From an uncultured SAR86 cluster bacterium (lineage in GTDB: Bacteria; Pseudomonadota; Gammaproteobacteria; Magnimaribacterales; Magnimaribacteraceae), in assembly GCA_902574355.1 (NCBI GenBank), contig CACGNN010000005.1, positions 1 through 64,000 of the forward strand: DNA of 64,000 nt, given 5' to 3'. The translations under genes were made by a program, and so were the position numbers. How positions within the stretch are numbered: position 1 is the stretch's first letter; the number at the start of each line of letters is the position of its first letter. Of the stretch, positions 37,599 to 48,511 are shown in pieces. Below the pieces are notes generated by a model, which was not told the origin of the DNA, did not search any database, and saw only the letters and a list, made by a program, of their open reading frames with translations.

Positions 37599-38720
37599 AT
37601 GTCTAAAAAGGATTATTATGACGTCTTAGGTGTTCAAAGAGGAGCATCCGACGATGATTTGAAAAAAGCTTATCGTAAGCTTGCAATGAAGTATCATCCT
37701 GACAGGAATTCTGATGATCCCTCAGCTGCTGAGAAATTTAAAGAAGCTTCAGAGGCCTATGAGGTTTTATCAGATGGATCAAAGAGAAATGCATATGATC
37801 AGTTTGGTCATGATGGTGTTGATCCCTCTAGCTTCGGAGGCGGCGGCTCTCAAGGCTTCAATGATATTTTTGGCGATATCTTCGGAGATATATTTGGCGG
37901 CGGGGATCCTTTTGGACGTAGACAGCGATCAAATAAAGGTTCAGATCTACAATACTCCATGACAATATCTCTTGAGGACGCAGTTAGGGGCGTGACAGAA
38001 AAGATCGCTATAACTTGCCTCGATACTTGTTCTTCTTGTGGAGGAACAGGTGCAGAAGAGCATAGTAAGCTAATGACTTGTGATGCATGTGGAGGAACTG
38101 GCCAGGTAAGAATGCAACAAGGTTTTTTTTCAGTTGCACAGACTTGCAGAAAATGTGGTGGGTCAGGCCAAATTATCAGTCATCCTTGCAAGACGTGTGG
38201 GGGTCAAGGTAGGGTAGAAAAACGCAAAACTCTATCTGTAAAAATACCCGCAGGGGTCGATACAGGAGACAGAATTAGGCTTTCCGGAGAAGGTGAGGCT
38301 GGAATAAATGGGGGTCCTCCAGGCGATTTATTTGTTCAAATTAAAGTTTTACCTCATGATGTATTTGAACGCGACGGTAAACATCTTTATTGCGAAGCTC
38401 CTATAAGCTTTATAGATGCAACCCTGGGAGGAGAAATTCAAATACCCACTTTGGACGGTAAAGTAAAAATAAAAATACCTGAGGGTACACAAACCGGAAA
38501 ACTATTCAGACTAAGGGGTAAAGGCATAAGTCCAATCAGAGGAGGCTCTACTGGTGATCTTCTATGCAGGGCCGTGATAGAAACACCACAAAACCTTTCA
38601 AAAGATCAAAAACAACTTCTTAAAGAATTTCAAGCTTCAATCTCTGATGATTCTCGGCAAAATCCATTAAGAGATGAATGGTTTTCTAAGGTAAAATCAT
38701 TCTTTGATACAAGCAATTAA
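37599..38720 (+). CDS. dnaJ: Chaperone DnaJ
   Basis: J domain with HPD, G/F region, four CxxCxGxG repeats. Confidence 0.99.
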   Translation: MSKKDYYDVLGVQRGASDDDLKKAYRKLAMKYHPDRNSDDPSAAEKFKEASEAYEVLSDGSKRNAYDQFGHDGVDPSSFGGGGSQGFNDIFGDIFGDIFGGGDPFGRRQRSNKGSDLQYSMTISLEDAVRGVTEKIAITCLDTCSSCGGTGAEEHSKLMTCDACGGTGQVRMQQGFFSVAQTCRKCGGSGQIISHPCKTCGGQGRVEKRKTLSVKIPAGVDTGDRIRLSGEGEAGINGGPPGDLFVQIKVLPHDVFERDGKHLYCEAPISFIDATLGGEIQIPTLDGKVKIKIPEGTQTGKLFRLRGKGISPIRGGSTGDLLCRAVIETPQNLSKDQKQLLKEFQASISDDSRQNPLRDEWFSKVKSFFDTSN

Positions 38721-38725
38721 GAATT

Positions 38726-39466
38726 TTGAAGAATCTATTCATTTCAGGAATAACAGGTAAAGTTGGCAAGCTTTTATCTTCTTATGCTTTAGAAAGTAAC
38801 CATTTCAAGTTAGTTGGCGGGAGTTGCTCACCTGATAATAATTTTTTTGAAAAAGATGTTGGAACATTGCTTGAAATAGACGAAACAGGGATCCAAATAT
38901 CAGAGAAAATGCCTGAAGATCTTAGTGTAGATATCATCATCGACTTCTCTTCCCCAAAAAGCTCAAAGCAAATTTTACAGCTTGCCAAGAGAAACCAAAT
39001 TCCAATTCTTATAGGAACCACTGGCTTTAGTGAAGATGATTTCAAAGAAATAGAGATCGTTAGCACTCAGATCCCTGTTTTATTTGCTCCTAATACAAGC
39101 TCAGGTATAGCGATATTAAAGAATATTCTAAACAAATCAAAAAATCTATTTTCTGAAGACCATGAATTCTCTATAAGAGAAACCCATCATATCGAGAAAA
39201 AAGACTCACCTTCAGGAACAGCATTAGACTTAGAAAGAGCAATTACTTCTGTTTATCCAGAAGCTAAAGTGGAGATAAAAAGTTATAGAGAAGGTAATAA
39301 TCCAGGGGAACATACAGTAAGTATTGCTCTAGATAATGAGATAATAGAATTTACTCATAGGGCAGTAGACAGATCAATATTTGCTTTGGGAGCCCTAAAA
39401 GGAGCGGTATGGTTAACTCAAAGGCCTGCAGGACTCTATTCTATGGGCGATATTTATTCTTCTTGA
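38726..39466 (+). CDS. dapB: 4-hydroxy-tetrahydrodipicolinate reductase
   Basis: TTG start; ISGITGKVGKLL; ETHHIEKKDSPSGTA. Confidence 0.97.
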   Translation: MKNLFISGITGKVGKLLSSYALESNHFKLVGGSCSPDNNFFEKDVGTLLEIDETGIQISEKMPEDLSVDIIIDFSSPKSSKQILQLAKRNQIPILIGTTGFSEDDFKEIEIVSTQIPVLFAPNTSSGIAILKNILNKSKNLFSEDHEFSIRETHHIEKKDSPSGTALDLERAITSVYPEAKVEIKSYREGNNPGEHTVSIALDNEIIEFTHRAVDRSIFALGALKGAVWLTQRPAGLYSMGDIYSS

Positions 39467-39547
39467 TTTAGTATAAATATGATATAAAGCTTTCTTTAAG
39501 GCAAATGCCTATAACGAAACACATGAAACTGTTTCAGATCTAAGGTG

Positions 39548-39618
39548 CTAAAGATTGCTCATCTTTAGTAAGTTCTGTAGGTTCATGGAAGTATAACCTG
39601 AAGAATGTAATGTTCTTC
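39548..39618 (+). promoter_or_regulatory. Structured rpsB-tsf leader
   Basis: Three consecutive hairpins: CTAAAGAT-tgctc-ATCTTTAG (39548-39568), AGGTT/AACCT (39579-39599), GAAGAA-tgtaatg-TTCTTC (39600-39618), just before the rpsB SD. Confidence 0.5.
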
Positions 39619-39636
39619 ATAAATTGAGGAGAGCTA

Positions 39637-40548
39637 ATGGCTGAAATATCGCTAGAACAAATGCTACAAGCGGGTGTCCACTTCGGGCATCAAACCAAAT
39701 ATTGGAACCCAAAAATGGATCAATACATTTTTGGTGTCAGAAATAAGATTCACATCATCAACCTAGAGCATACGGTAGAAATGATTAAACCAGCCTTAAA
39801 GTTTATTGAGGGGGTCGCTGCTAAAAATAACAAAATTCTTTTCGTGGGGACGAAAAGAACAGCAACAGATATAATCAAAAACGAAGCAATTAGATGTTCC
39901 ATGCCATATGTAAATGAAAGATGGTTAGGGGGTATGCTTACTAACTATAAAACCATAAGATCTTCTATCACTAGGCTAGAAAACCTTTTAAGACAAAAGG
40001 AAGATGGAACATTCAGCAAACTAACTAAAAAAGAAGGTTTAAAGATACAACGCGACATCGACAGGTTAGAAAAATCTATTGGAGGAGTGACTGAAATGGG
40101 CGGCTTACCGGACGCTTTATTCATAATTGATGTTAAAAGAGAGTCTATTGCAGTAACTGAGGCAAGTAAAATGGGTATCCCTATTGTGGGTATCGTGGAC
40201 TCAAATAGTAATCCTGAAGGTATTGATTATGTTGTACCAGGTAATGATGATTCTATAAGATCAATTGCTCTTTTCACAGAAGCTGTTGCAGATGCTTGCT
40301 TGAAAGGCTCTGAAGCGGCCACTGGACTTAAGCAGGATGAACCTCAATCGGGACCTGCAATTGTTCGTAAAGTTGACAATAATGAAACTAGAGAAGAATC
40401 ACCACAGAAAGATACCGAAGTGTCTGACTCAATGTCTAATGAAGAAGATGCTGACGAATCCCAAGAAAAACAAGAACCCTCAGATGATACAACAGCAAAA
40501 TTAGACACTTCTGAAGAAGATAATAAAGAAGTAAAGGATGAGGAGTAA
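39637..40548 (+). CDS. rpsB: 30S ribosomal protein S2 with long acidic C-terminal extension
   Basis: [27 protein letters not shown]...; 303 aa. Confidence 0.99.
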   Translation: MAEISLEQMLQAGVHFGHQTKYWNPKMDQYIFGVRNKIHIINLEHTVEMIKPALKFIEGVAAKNNKILFVGTKRTATDIIKNEAIRCSMPYVNERWLGGMLTNYKTIRSSITRLENLLRQKEDGTFSKLTKKEGLKIQRDIDRLEKSIGGVTEMGGLPDALFIIDVKRESIAVTEASKMGIPIVGIVDSNSNPEGIDYVVPGNDDSIRSIALFTEAVADACLKGSEAATGLKQDEPQSGPAIVRKVDNNETREESPQKDTEVSDSMSNEEDADESQEKQEPSDDTTAKLDTSEEDNKEVKDEE

Positions 40549-40550
40549 TT

Positions 40551-41408
40551 ATGAGTGCTATTTCAGCTTCACAAGTTAAAGAATTAAGAGAAAAAACGGG
40601 TCTAGGTCTAATGGACTGTAAAAAAGCTTTGGAAGAAGCAAATGGAGATATAGATTTAGCAATAGAAGAGTTAAGAAAAACTAGTGGCATAAAAGCAAGT
40701 AAAAAGTCTGGTAGGTCAGCTGCAGATGGTTTAATTGGTATTACTAAGAAAGATAAAGAGTTTTTTATGATCGAAGTGAATTGCGAAACTGATTTTGTTG
40801 CAAGAGATGACTCATATATAAATTTCACAAAAGAAACTCTTGATACTTATTCTAACAATCCCTCACACTCATTAGAGCAACTTTTAGAAAGTGGCGTAGA
40901 AGATAATAGAGAAAAATTAGTTCAGAAATTAGGTGAGAATATCGTAGTTAGAAGACTGGCTAAAAGCGATGCATCATCTATTAGCGGTTCCTACTTACAT
41001 AGTAATCATAAAATTGGATGTATTGTCTCTTTAGAGGGTGGAGATGAAGCCCTTGCAAATGATATAGCTATGCACGCTGCTGCAACTGATCCTATGGCAG
41101 TTTCTCCTTTGGATATCCCACAAGAGACAGTAGATAAAGAAAGAGAAATATTTAAAGCTCAATCAGAAGAGTCTGGTAAACCTCCAGAAATTATCGAAAA
41201 AATGATTGAAGGTAAAATATCAAAATTCTTAGCTGAAGTTAGCTTAACCGAGCAAGATTTTGTCAAAGACCCCAATGTCAAAATAAGTAAACTATTGGCT
41301 GATAATAATGCTAGTATTTTAAGCTTTACAAGATACGAAGTTGGAGAGGGTATTGAGGTGGAAAAAGTAGATTTTGCTAGTGAAGTAATGTCTCAGATCG
41401 AAGGCTAA
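40551..41408 (+). CDS. tsf: Elongation factor Ts
   Basis: VKELREKTGLGLMDCKKALEEANGDID. Confidence 0.99.
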   Translation: MSAISASQVKELREKTGLGLMDCKKALEEANGDIDLAIEELRKTSGIKASKKSGRSAADGLIGITKKDKEFFMIEVNCETDFVARDDSYINFTKETLDTYSNNPSHSLEQLLESGVEDNREKLVQKLGENIVVRRLAKSDASSISGSYLHSNHKIGCIVSLEGGDEALANDIAMHAAATDPMAVSPLDIPQETVDKEREIFKAQSEESGKPPEIIEKMIEGKISKFLAEVSLTEQDFVKDPNVKISKLLADNNASILSFTRYEVGEGIEVEKVDFASEVMSQIEG

Positions 41409-41966
41409 ATGTTAAACGAAATTGTAGAAGATGCCGAGTTGGGCATGGAAAAGAGTTTGAATGCTTTAGACGCAGCATTCAAAAAGATCCGAACTGGAAG
41501 AGCAGCGCCATCTTTACTCGATAGTATCAAGGTAGATTATTACGATAAGCTTACTCCTCTAGCGCAGGTGGCTAGCATAAGCATAGAAGATGCAAAAACT
41601 CTGGCTATAGTTCCATGGGAGAAGGGTGTTGTGCAGCAGATAGAAAAAGCAATCTCTGAATCTGATCTCGGTTTAAATCCGGCCACATCAGGAGATACCA
41701 TTCGGGTAATTTTGCCCGATCTTACAGAAGAAACCAGAAGGGATTTCATAAAAAAAGCCAAGGCTGAAGCAGAGAATGCAAAAGTATCAATTAGAAATGT
41801 AAGAAGAGAGGGTAATTCTCAATTAAAAGAATTCTTAAAAGAGAAGGAGATATCTCAAGATGAAGAAAGACAGGGAGAAGAATTAATCCAGAAATTAACA
41901 GATACTTTCGTTGAAAAAGTAGATTTAGCATTGAACTCTAAAGAAAAGGATCTCTTAGACTTCTAA
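41409..41966 (+). CDS. frr: Ribosome-recycling factor
   Basis: FKKIRTGRAAPSLLDSIKVDYYDKLTPLAQVASI. Confidence 0.99.
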   Translation: MLNEIVEDAELGMEKSLNALDAAFKKIRTGRAAPSLLDSIKVDYYDKLTPLAQVASISIEDAKTLAIVPWEKGVVQQIEKAISESDLGLNPATSGDTIRVILPDLTEETRRDFIKKAKAEAENAKVSIRNVRREGNSQLKEFLKEKEISQDEERQGEELIQKLTDTFVEKVDLALNSKEKDLLDF

Positions 41967-41975
41967 TTTTTAAAA

Positions 41976-42701
41976 ATGGAAGGTAGTCAAACTGAAACCT
42001 TACCTAAACATGTTGCCATAATAATGGATGGCAATAACCGATGGGCATCAGAAAAAAATCTCCCCGGGGTTGCAGGACATAAAAAAGGTGTTGAAAGGGC
42101 AAGAGAGTCAGTTGAATATGCTGTCCAAAGAGGTCTATCTACACTCACGTTATTTGCTTTTAGTAGCGAGAACTGGGGCAGATCATCTGAAGAAGTTAAC
42201 CTGCTGATGCAGCTATTAAATAGTGCTCTTCAAGAAGAGGTACCTAATCTAATTAAAAATTCAGTCCAGCTGAGCTTTATAGGTGATTTGTCTCAATTTG
42301 ATCAGGAGCTTATAAAGCAGATGAAAGAATCAGAAAAATTAACTTATTGCGATACCGAAATAAAAAAATTGGATTTAGTTGTTGCTGCAAGTTATGGAGG
42401 AAGATGGGATATTGTCAATGCAATAAATAAACATCTAAATTCAGGATCAAATAAAGAACTTACTGAGGAAAGTTTTGACGAATTTCTATCAACATCAAAA
42501 TTTACTGATCCTGATTTATGCATTAGAACTGGCAATGAAGTTAGGGTAAGTAATTTTTTGTTATGGCAATTAGCTTATTCAGAATTATATTTCCCTGATG
42601 TGCTTTGGCCAGACTTTGATGATCAACACTTCGATAACGCACTCAAAGAATATTCAAAAAGATCAAGGCGTTTCGGAGATAAATCTAATTTTCAGTTATA
42701 A
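41976..42701 (+). CDS. uppS: (2E,6E)-farnesyl-diphosphate-specific undecaprenyl diphosphate synthase
   Basis: PKHVAIIMDGNNRWA...; LTLFAFSSENWGR. Confidence 0.98.
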   Translation: MEGSQTETLPKHVAIIMDGNNRWASEKNLPGVAGHKKGVERARESVEYAVQRGLSTLTLFAFSSENWGRSSEEVNLLMQLLNSALQEEVPNLIKNSVQLSFIGDLSQFDQELIKQMKESEKLTYCDTEIKKLDLVVAASYGGRWDIVNAINKHLNSGSNKELTEESFDEFLSTSKFTDPDLCIRTGNEVRVSNFLLWQLAYSELYFPDVLWPDFDDQHFDNALKEYSKRSRRFGDKSNFQL

Positions 42702-42703
42702 AG

Positions 42704-43519
42704 ATGCTAAAACAAAGGTTACTTAGTGCTTTTATAATAATAGTTGGAATCAGCCTTCTTATACTTTTATTAAATAACCAATACTTAACATATCTTGTTG
42801 CCTTAATCTCATCCATCTCTCTTTGGGAATTCTTGAAGGTTAGGTTAACAAATGCCGTTTCTCTCTTAGGAATATCCCTTTTCCTAATTTTGATGTTTGT
42901 TTCTTTTTCACCTTTCTTTAGTTATTTATTTATCACTCTGAGTGTAATTACGTACTTTTTATCCTCAATTCTTATCTTAAGTTTTCCTTTGAATAAGACT
43001 TTCCTAAAACGATCTATGGTTTGGAGTTTATTTGGATTTGTTATCCATCTTGGATTCTTTGCATCCTTAGTTCAGATTATTTCTAACAATAATCTACAAT
43101 CAACATTTCTTGAAATAGAAAGTGGAAAATTTTTAATATTTTATATTGTTTTAGTTGCCATTCTCATGGACTCTATTGCATTTTTTGCTGGTAAAAGTTT
43201 TGGTAAAAGACCTTTTATAACAAATGTTAGCCCAAATAAGACTCTTGAGGGTTTTATGGCTGCAATTATTGCTACACCTCTTCTTTTATCGACCATATCT
43301 TTCAAGATTTTCAATTTACCATTCGTTTTGGGCTTATGTATATTGGTGATAGTTTCTTTATATTCTGTTTTAGGAGATGCTTTTGCTAGCATGATGAAGC
43401 GGGTAGTGGAAGTGAAGGATTATTCTAATTTGATTCCAGGACATGGTGGCCTTTTCGATCGCTTAGACAGCCATATTGCAGTTTTTCCTTGTTTTGTTTT
43501 TTTATTGAATATAGTTTAA
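42704..43519 (+). CDS. cdsA: Phosphatidate cytidylyltransferase
   Basis: Multi-TM; SPNKTLEGF and GDAFASMMKRVVEVKDYSNLIPGHGGLFDRLDS signature. Confidence 0.97.
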   Translation: MLKQRLLSAFIIIVGISLLILLLNNQYLTYLVALISSISLWEFLKVRLTNAVSLLGISLFLILMFVSFSPFFSYLFITLSVITYFLSSILILSFPLNKTFLKRSMVWSLFGFVIHLGFFASLVQIISNNNLQSTFLEIESGKFLIFYIVLVAILMDSIAFFAGKSFGKRPFITNVSPNKTLEGFMAAIIATPLLLSTISFKIFNLPFVLGLCILVIVSLYSVLGDAFASMMKRVVEVKDYSNLIPGHGGLFDRLDSHIAVFPCFVFLLNIV

Positions 43520-43521
43520 AA

Positions 43522-44679
43522 ATGAAAAGTTTAGCTATTTTAGGTTCTACTGGCTCTGTTGGAAAATCAACTTTAGATGTCATAAGAGAAAATAAGGACG
43601 AATTTAAAATAGAATTACTCACAGCTAGAAATAATTTCCTCCTTATGGCAGAACAGTGTAAAGAATTTACTCCAAAATTCGTCTATCTAGAAAATAAAGA
43701 AGCCCAAAAATCCTTCCTGGATCAACTAGGAACCAATACTTCTCAACCGACTTTACTATCTGATGAGAAGGAATTAAATCAAATTATTGCCTCACAAGAT
43801 TTAGAAATAGTTGTTGCTGCTATGGTTGGAATAGTCGGATTAAAGCCTGTATTTCATGCAATAAAGCACGGAAAGCATATTTTATTAGCAAACAAGGAGT
43901 CTTATGTTGTAGCCGGAGAAATTTTAAATAAATTATCTAAAAAAACCGGCGCTACAATTTTTCCAATAGACAGCGAGCATAGTGCAATTCATCAATGCTT
44001 AATGGGAGTTAAAAATGAAGAATCAATATCACGGCTAATATTAACAGGATCGGGTGGTCCTTTTCTCAATAGAGACATTAACGACTTTAAGAATATAACT
44101 CCTAAAGAAGCAACTGCGCATCCTATTTGGAATATGGGTGATAAGATCTCGGTAGATTCATCAACTATGATGAATAAATGCTTAGAAATTATAGAAGCTA
44201 AATGGTTATTTGGATTTGACGATATAGATGTTCTTATCCATCCTGAAGGTATTATTCATTCCTTGGTTGAGTTTAAAGATAAATCTCTGATAGCCCAGCT
44301 CTCTATTCCAGATATGAAAATTCCAATAGCTTACGGTTTGGGTTTCCCTGAAAGAATCAATTCTGGTTGTGATTCACTTGATTTTGAAAAGATCAGCAAC
44401 CTTTCTTTTTTAAAGCCAGATTCAAAAAAATTTCCTTCATTAGTTCTTGCAAAGGATTGTATTAATTCTGGTGGAACAAGCTTTTCTACTTTAAATGCTG
44501 CAAATGAAGAGTGTGTAGCTTCCTTTTTAGAAGGTAGAATAGGCTACTTAGATATACATAAAATTATTTCAGAAGTTTTGGATAAATCAGATATAAAGAT
44601 GGTCGAAGAAATAGAAGATATTTTCGAAGCTGATATGCAATCTAGAGAGATGACTAAAGAACTTATAAATATAAATTAA
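43522..44679 (+). CDS. dxr: 1-deoxy-D-xylulose 5-phosphate reductoisomerase
   Basis: MKSLAILGSTGSVGKSTLDVI; start re-assigned from 43489 to 43522 to avoid a long cdsA overlap. Confidence 0.97.
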   Translation: MKSLAILGSTGSVGKSTLDVIRENKDEFKIELLTARNNFLLMAEQCKEFTPKFVYLENKEAQKSFLDQLGTNTSQPTLLSDEKELNQIIASQDLEIVVAAMVGIVGLKPVFHAIKHGKHILLANKESYVVAGEILNKLSKKTGATIFPIDSEHSAIHQCLMGVKNEESISRLILTGSGGPFLNRDINDFKNITPKEATAHPIWNMGDKISVDSSTMMNKCLEIIEAKWLFGFDDIDVLIHPEGIIHSLVEFKDKSLIAQLSIPDMKIPIAYGLGFPERINSGCDSLDFEKISNLSFLKPDSKKFPSLVLAKDCINSGGTSFSTLNAANEECVASFLEGRIGYLDIHKIISEVLDKSDIKMVEEIEDIFEADMQSREMTKELININ

Positions 44680-46040
44680 TGGATATATTATTCACCATAT
44701 TTTCCTTTATTTTTCTTATAAGCATCATTGTGGGTATTCATGAGCTTGGCCATTTTTTAACTGCAAGATTTTGTAATATTCATGTTCTGAAGTTTAAGAT
44801 AGGCTTCGGTAAAGAATTATTTTCCTATAAAGATAATAAAGATTGTACATATTCATTCGGGATATTACCTTTAGGTGGTTATGTACAAATGTTAGGTGAA
44901 AATAATCCTGTTCAAGAGGGATCTGAAGGATCTTTTGTAAATAAAAAATCTTATCTTCAGGCTTCTCTAGGAGAGAGAGCTGCAGTAACAGTAGCAGGTC
45001 CAGTTGCTAATTTTATCCTTGCTGCCTTTGTCTATTTTTATTTAGCACTAGTTGGCACTACCCAACTTTCGTCTTTAATCGGTGAGGTTATTCCTGATAG
45101 TCTCTCTAAAGAATACGGCATTTCAGTTAGTGACAAGATAGTTCAGATAGATAACGAAACTGTCACGGTATTTAATGATATAAACTTTATACTTTCAAAG
45201 AGGGTAGGAGATACTGGAGTTATTAATATTAAATATATTAGAGAAGGCCAGGAAAGAACAGCTTTGTTACCAATAGACAATTGGTTATCAGATAATGATC
45301 AAATTGCTCCAAGTCAAGCCTTAGGACTTCAGCCGTTTCTTCCTGCGATAGTCGGTAAACTCCAAGAAGATGGCCCTGCACTTAAGTACGGTATAAAAGA
45401 AGGAGACTTGATACAAGCCATAAATGGTAAAGATGTTTCAACTTGGCAAGAATTATCGAGAATTCTTAGCCTTTTGCCTAATCAGCTTATTGAGATTAAA
45501 GTACTGAGAGGTCAAGAATCGAAAATACTGATGCTTGAGAGTTCAAGTTTTATCGATAAGACAGGAGTTCAAAAGGGCAGGATAGGTATACTTGCTTCTA
45601 ATAATTTTAATGATTGGCCTTCAGATTTTGTGGTTGAAAAAAAAGAAAACTTCTTTCCAGCCTTATTAGTTGGTGTTGAGGACACCTATAGATATACGAT
45701 TTTGATTATTACTTCAATAGGCAAGATGTTAAGCGGATCAATATCAGCTGATAACCTTGGAGGTCCAATACAGATTTCAGTGCTTGCGGGATCTGCTGCC
45801 AAGGCAGGATATGTTACTTTTTTGTCAATGGTGGCATTATTGAGTATCAATCTCGGACTATTGAATCTTTTGCCAATACCTATCTTAGATGGCGGGCAAT
45901 TGCTAATGATTGCTATAGAAAAAGTTAAAGGGTCTCCCGTTTCAGATATTGCAATTGAATATTCTATGCGAATTGGATTAGTTCTCGTAGTAAGTTTAAT
46001 GATATTTGCCTTTGCAAACGATATTGCAAGGTTGATCTAG
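44679..46040 (+). CDS. rseP: RIP metalloprotease RseP
   Basis: VGIHELGHFLTARFC zinc motif; PDZ domains; LLPIPILDGGQL. Confidence 0.97.
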   Translation: MDILFTIFSFIFLISIIVGIHELGHFLTARFCNIHVLKFKIGFGKELFSYKDNKDCTYSFGILPLGGYVQMLGENNPVQEGSEGSFVNKKSYLQASLGERAAVTVAGPVANFILAAFVYFYLALVGTTQLSSLIGEVIPDSLSKEYGISVSDKIVQIDNETVTVFNDINFILSKRVGDTGVINIKYIREGQERTALLPIDNWLSDNDQIAPSQALGLQPFLPAIVGKLQEDGPALKYGIKEGDLIQAINGKDVSTWQELSRILSLLPNQLIEIKVLRGQESKILMLESSSFIDKTGVQKGRIGILASNNFNDWPSDFVVEKKENFFPALLVGVEDTYRYTILIITSIGKMLSGSISADNLGGPIQISVLAGSAAKAGYVTFLSMVALLSINLGLLNLLPIPILDGGQLLMIAIEKVKGSPVSDIAIEYSMRIGLVLVVSLMIFAFANDIARLI

Positions 46041-46042
46041 TT

Positions 46043-48451
46043 ATGAAAATACACATTAAAGTATTTTTTATCTTATTATTGGCAGGTCTTTTTCAAGCCC
46101 AAACTATCAGTTCCGAAGAAGAGTGGGTTGTTAGTGATATTAGAATCAGCGGTTTGCAGAGAGTTTCAGCAGGAAGTGTATTTAACGTTATGCCAATTGC
46201 TGTTGGTGATACTGTCAATGTTTATGACCTCCAAACTACTGCAAAGACGATATTTAAGACAGGCCAATTTGATGATATTCAACTCGGCCGCGAAGCAAAT
46301 ACTTTAATAATAAGTTTAGTAGAAAGACCTTCAATAGCATCCATAGATCTTGATGGAAACAAGGCTTTGAAAACTGAAGATCTGCTAAAAGGATTAGATG
46401 ATGCAGGACTTTCAGAAGGCCAGGTTTTTAAAAGGTCGATTGTAAATAGTTTGGCATTAGAAATTCAAAGGCAATATGTTTCTCAAGGTCGTTATGGCGC
46501 AAAGGTTGAAGTTACAAGTGAGGATGAGCCTAGAAACAGGGTATCTTTGAATATTGAAATAGATGAGGGAGAAGTAGCTGAGATAAAAAATATCAATGTG
46601 ATAGGTAATCTATCCTTTTCTGATGAAGATATTTTACAAGATTTTGAGCTAACCACCGGTGGATGGTTCTCTTTTTTTACAAATGACAATCGATATTCAA
46701 GAGAGAAATTAAAGGGTGATATTGAATCTCTCGAGTCATTTTACAAAAATAGAGGTTATGTTGAATTTAGTTTAGAAAGTTCTCAAGTAAGCGTTTCGCC
46801 CGATAAATCTGGCGTTTTTATTACACTTAATATTTCCGAAGGAACAACTTATGATGTTAATGAAATCAAGATAGTTGGAGACCTACCTATTGAAGAAGAA
46901 GTTCTTAAATCGCTTATTTTGATTAGAAAAGGAGAGCGTTTTAATCAGTATTTAGTTACAGAAACAGAAGAGATTTTTAAAAATATACTAGGTAATGAAG
47001 GGTATAGTTTCGCTGAAGTGCGCGGTGTCCCTGATGTAAATGAAGATTCAGGAAATGTAGATTTAACATTTTATGTAGATTCTCAACAAAGAACATACGT
47101 TAGACGCATTATCTTTAAAGGAAATAAGAGAACACATGACGTAGTGCTAAGAAGAGAAATGAGACAAATGGAGGGGGCCTGGGCATCCAATAATCTCATA
47201 GAAAATTCAAAGTTAAGACTCGAGAGGTTAGGATTCTTTAAAGAAGTTGAATCAGAGACTATACCTGTTCCTGGAGTTAACGATCAGATCGATGTTGAGT
47301 TCACAGTTGAAGAGGAATTTTCAGGATCAATCGGAGGTAGTTTAGGATATGGAGCTTATGGCTTAGTTCTAGGTCTCAATTACAATGAAAATAATGCTTT
47401 TGGAACAGGGCGAGCAATTGGCATAGGTATTAATGATAGCACCTGGCAACGTAGCTACTCTTTTAGCTATGGGGAGCCATATTTCAATATAGATGGAGTG
47501 AGCAGAGGTTATAGTGCTTATTTTAGAGAGTCTGACTATGGTCAATTTAATATTGCAAGTTATACATCTGATTCTTTTGGAGCAGGCATACAATTTGGTC
47601 TGCCAATAAGTGATATTGAGAGAATAGGGCTCAACTTAAATTACGATAATACAAGTATAGATACTGGTTCTACACCTGCATCGCAGATTCTAGCTTTCAC
47701 CCAATCTGAAGGTACTAAATTTGAAGTATTCAAGACCCAATTCATCTGGTCAAGAGTTACCTTGAATAGGGGTCTATTTCCTACTGCAGGCCAATCTCAA
47801 TCTTTCGCCCTCCAAGTTGCTGTTCCAGGGAGTTCCTTGACATACTCTAAACTCACCTATAGACATAAATATTTCCGACCAATTTTTGATGGAAGATTTG
47901 TACTAGGATTTAGAGGTGAGCTTGGAGTATTAGAGGCTTATGGAGATACAGAAGTAGCTCCTTTCTTTGAGCATTATTATTCTGGTGGAATTAGTTCAGT
48001 TAGAGGCTTTAAGCAAAATACCCTTGGTCCCAGGGCTATACCCTCACAGTTTTACCTAGATAATGAAGGTAATCCTATAATTGGCGAAGATGGCAATCCG
48101 GTTGCAAATCCTTATTCATATTATAGAGATGATAGGTCAATAGGAGGAGCTTACTTAGTAGAAGGTGGTTTCGATTTTATATTTAAGCTACCTTTCATTG
48201 AGGACCAAAGATCAATGCGTAGCTCTTTCTTTGTGGATGTCGGAAATGTATTTTCTAAGGACTGTGGATTCGATCAATCTAACGTAAATTGCAGCGAACT
48301 CGACTTAGGGGAGTTGAGGTATTCTTATGGAGTTGGAGTGACTTGGATAACTCAGTTGGGCCCAATGTCTCTTGCTATTGCAGCTCCTTCAAATGAAGGC
48401 CCTTTAGATGAAACAGAAAATTTTCAATTTGAAATCGGGACGCAATTTTAA
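46043..48451 (+). CDS. bamA: Outer-membrane protein assembly factor BamA
   Basis: 802 aa; POTRA repeats; C-terminal barrel ending FQFEIGTQF. Confidence 0.98.
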   Translation: MKIHIKVFFILLLAGLFQAQTISSEEEWVVSDIRISGLQRVSAGSVFNVMPIAVGDTVNVYDLQTTAKTIFKTGQFDDIQLGREANTLIISLVERPSIASIDLDGNKALKTEDLLKGLDDAGLSEGQVFKRSIVNSLALEIQRQYVSQGRYGAKVEVTSEDEPRNRVSLNIEIDEGEVAEIKNINVIGNLSFSDEDILQDFELTTGGWFSFFTNDNRYSREKLKGDIESLESFYKNRGYVEFSLESSQVSVSPDKSGVFITLNISEGTTYDVNEIKIVGDLPIEEEVLKSLILIRKGERFNQYLVTETEEIFKNILGNEGYSFAEVRGVPDVNEDSGNVDLTFYVDSQQRTYVRRIIFKGNKRTHDVVLRREMRQMEGAWASNNLIENSKLRLERLGFFKEVESETIPVPGVNDQIDVEFTVEEEFSGSIGGSLGYGAYGLVLGLNYNENNAFGTGRAIGIGINDSTWQRSYSFSYGEPYFNIDGVSRGYSAYFRESDYGQFNIASYTSDSFGAGIQFGLPISDIERIGLNLNYDNTSIDTGSTPASQILAFTQSEGTKFEVFKTQFIWSRVTLNRGLFPTAGQSQSFALQVAVPGSSLTYSKLTYRHKYFRPIFDGRFVLGFRGELGVLEAYGDTEVAPFFEHYYSGGISSVRGFKQNTLGPRAIPSQFYLDNEGNPIIGEDGNPVANPYSYYRDDRSIGGAYLVEGGFDFIFKLPFIEDQRSMRSSFFVDVGNVFSKDCGFDQSNVNCSELDLGELRYSYGVGVTWITQLGPMSLAIAAPSNEGPLDETENFQFEIGTQF

Positions 48452-48511
48452 ATTCTCTTAATGCTACTAAATTAGCTTACAAAACTGTAGAATTCGACGA
48501 CAGGTTACTTA

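Noticed and set aside
37714-37962. ORF 37714..37962 + inside dnaJ
   Set aside because: Out-of-frame shadow of the dnaJ J-domain and G/F region.
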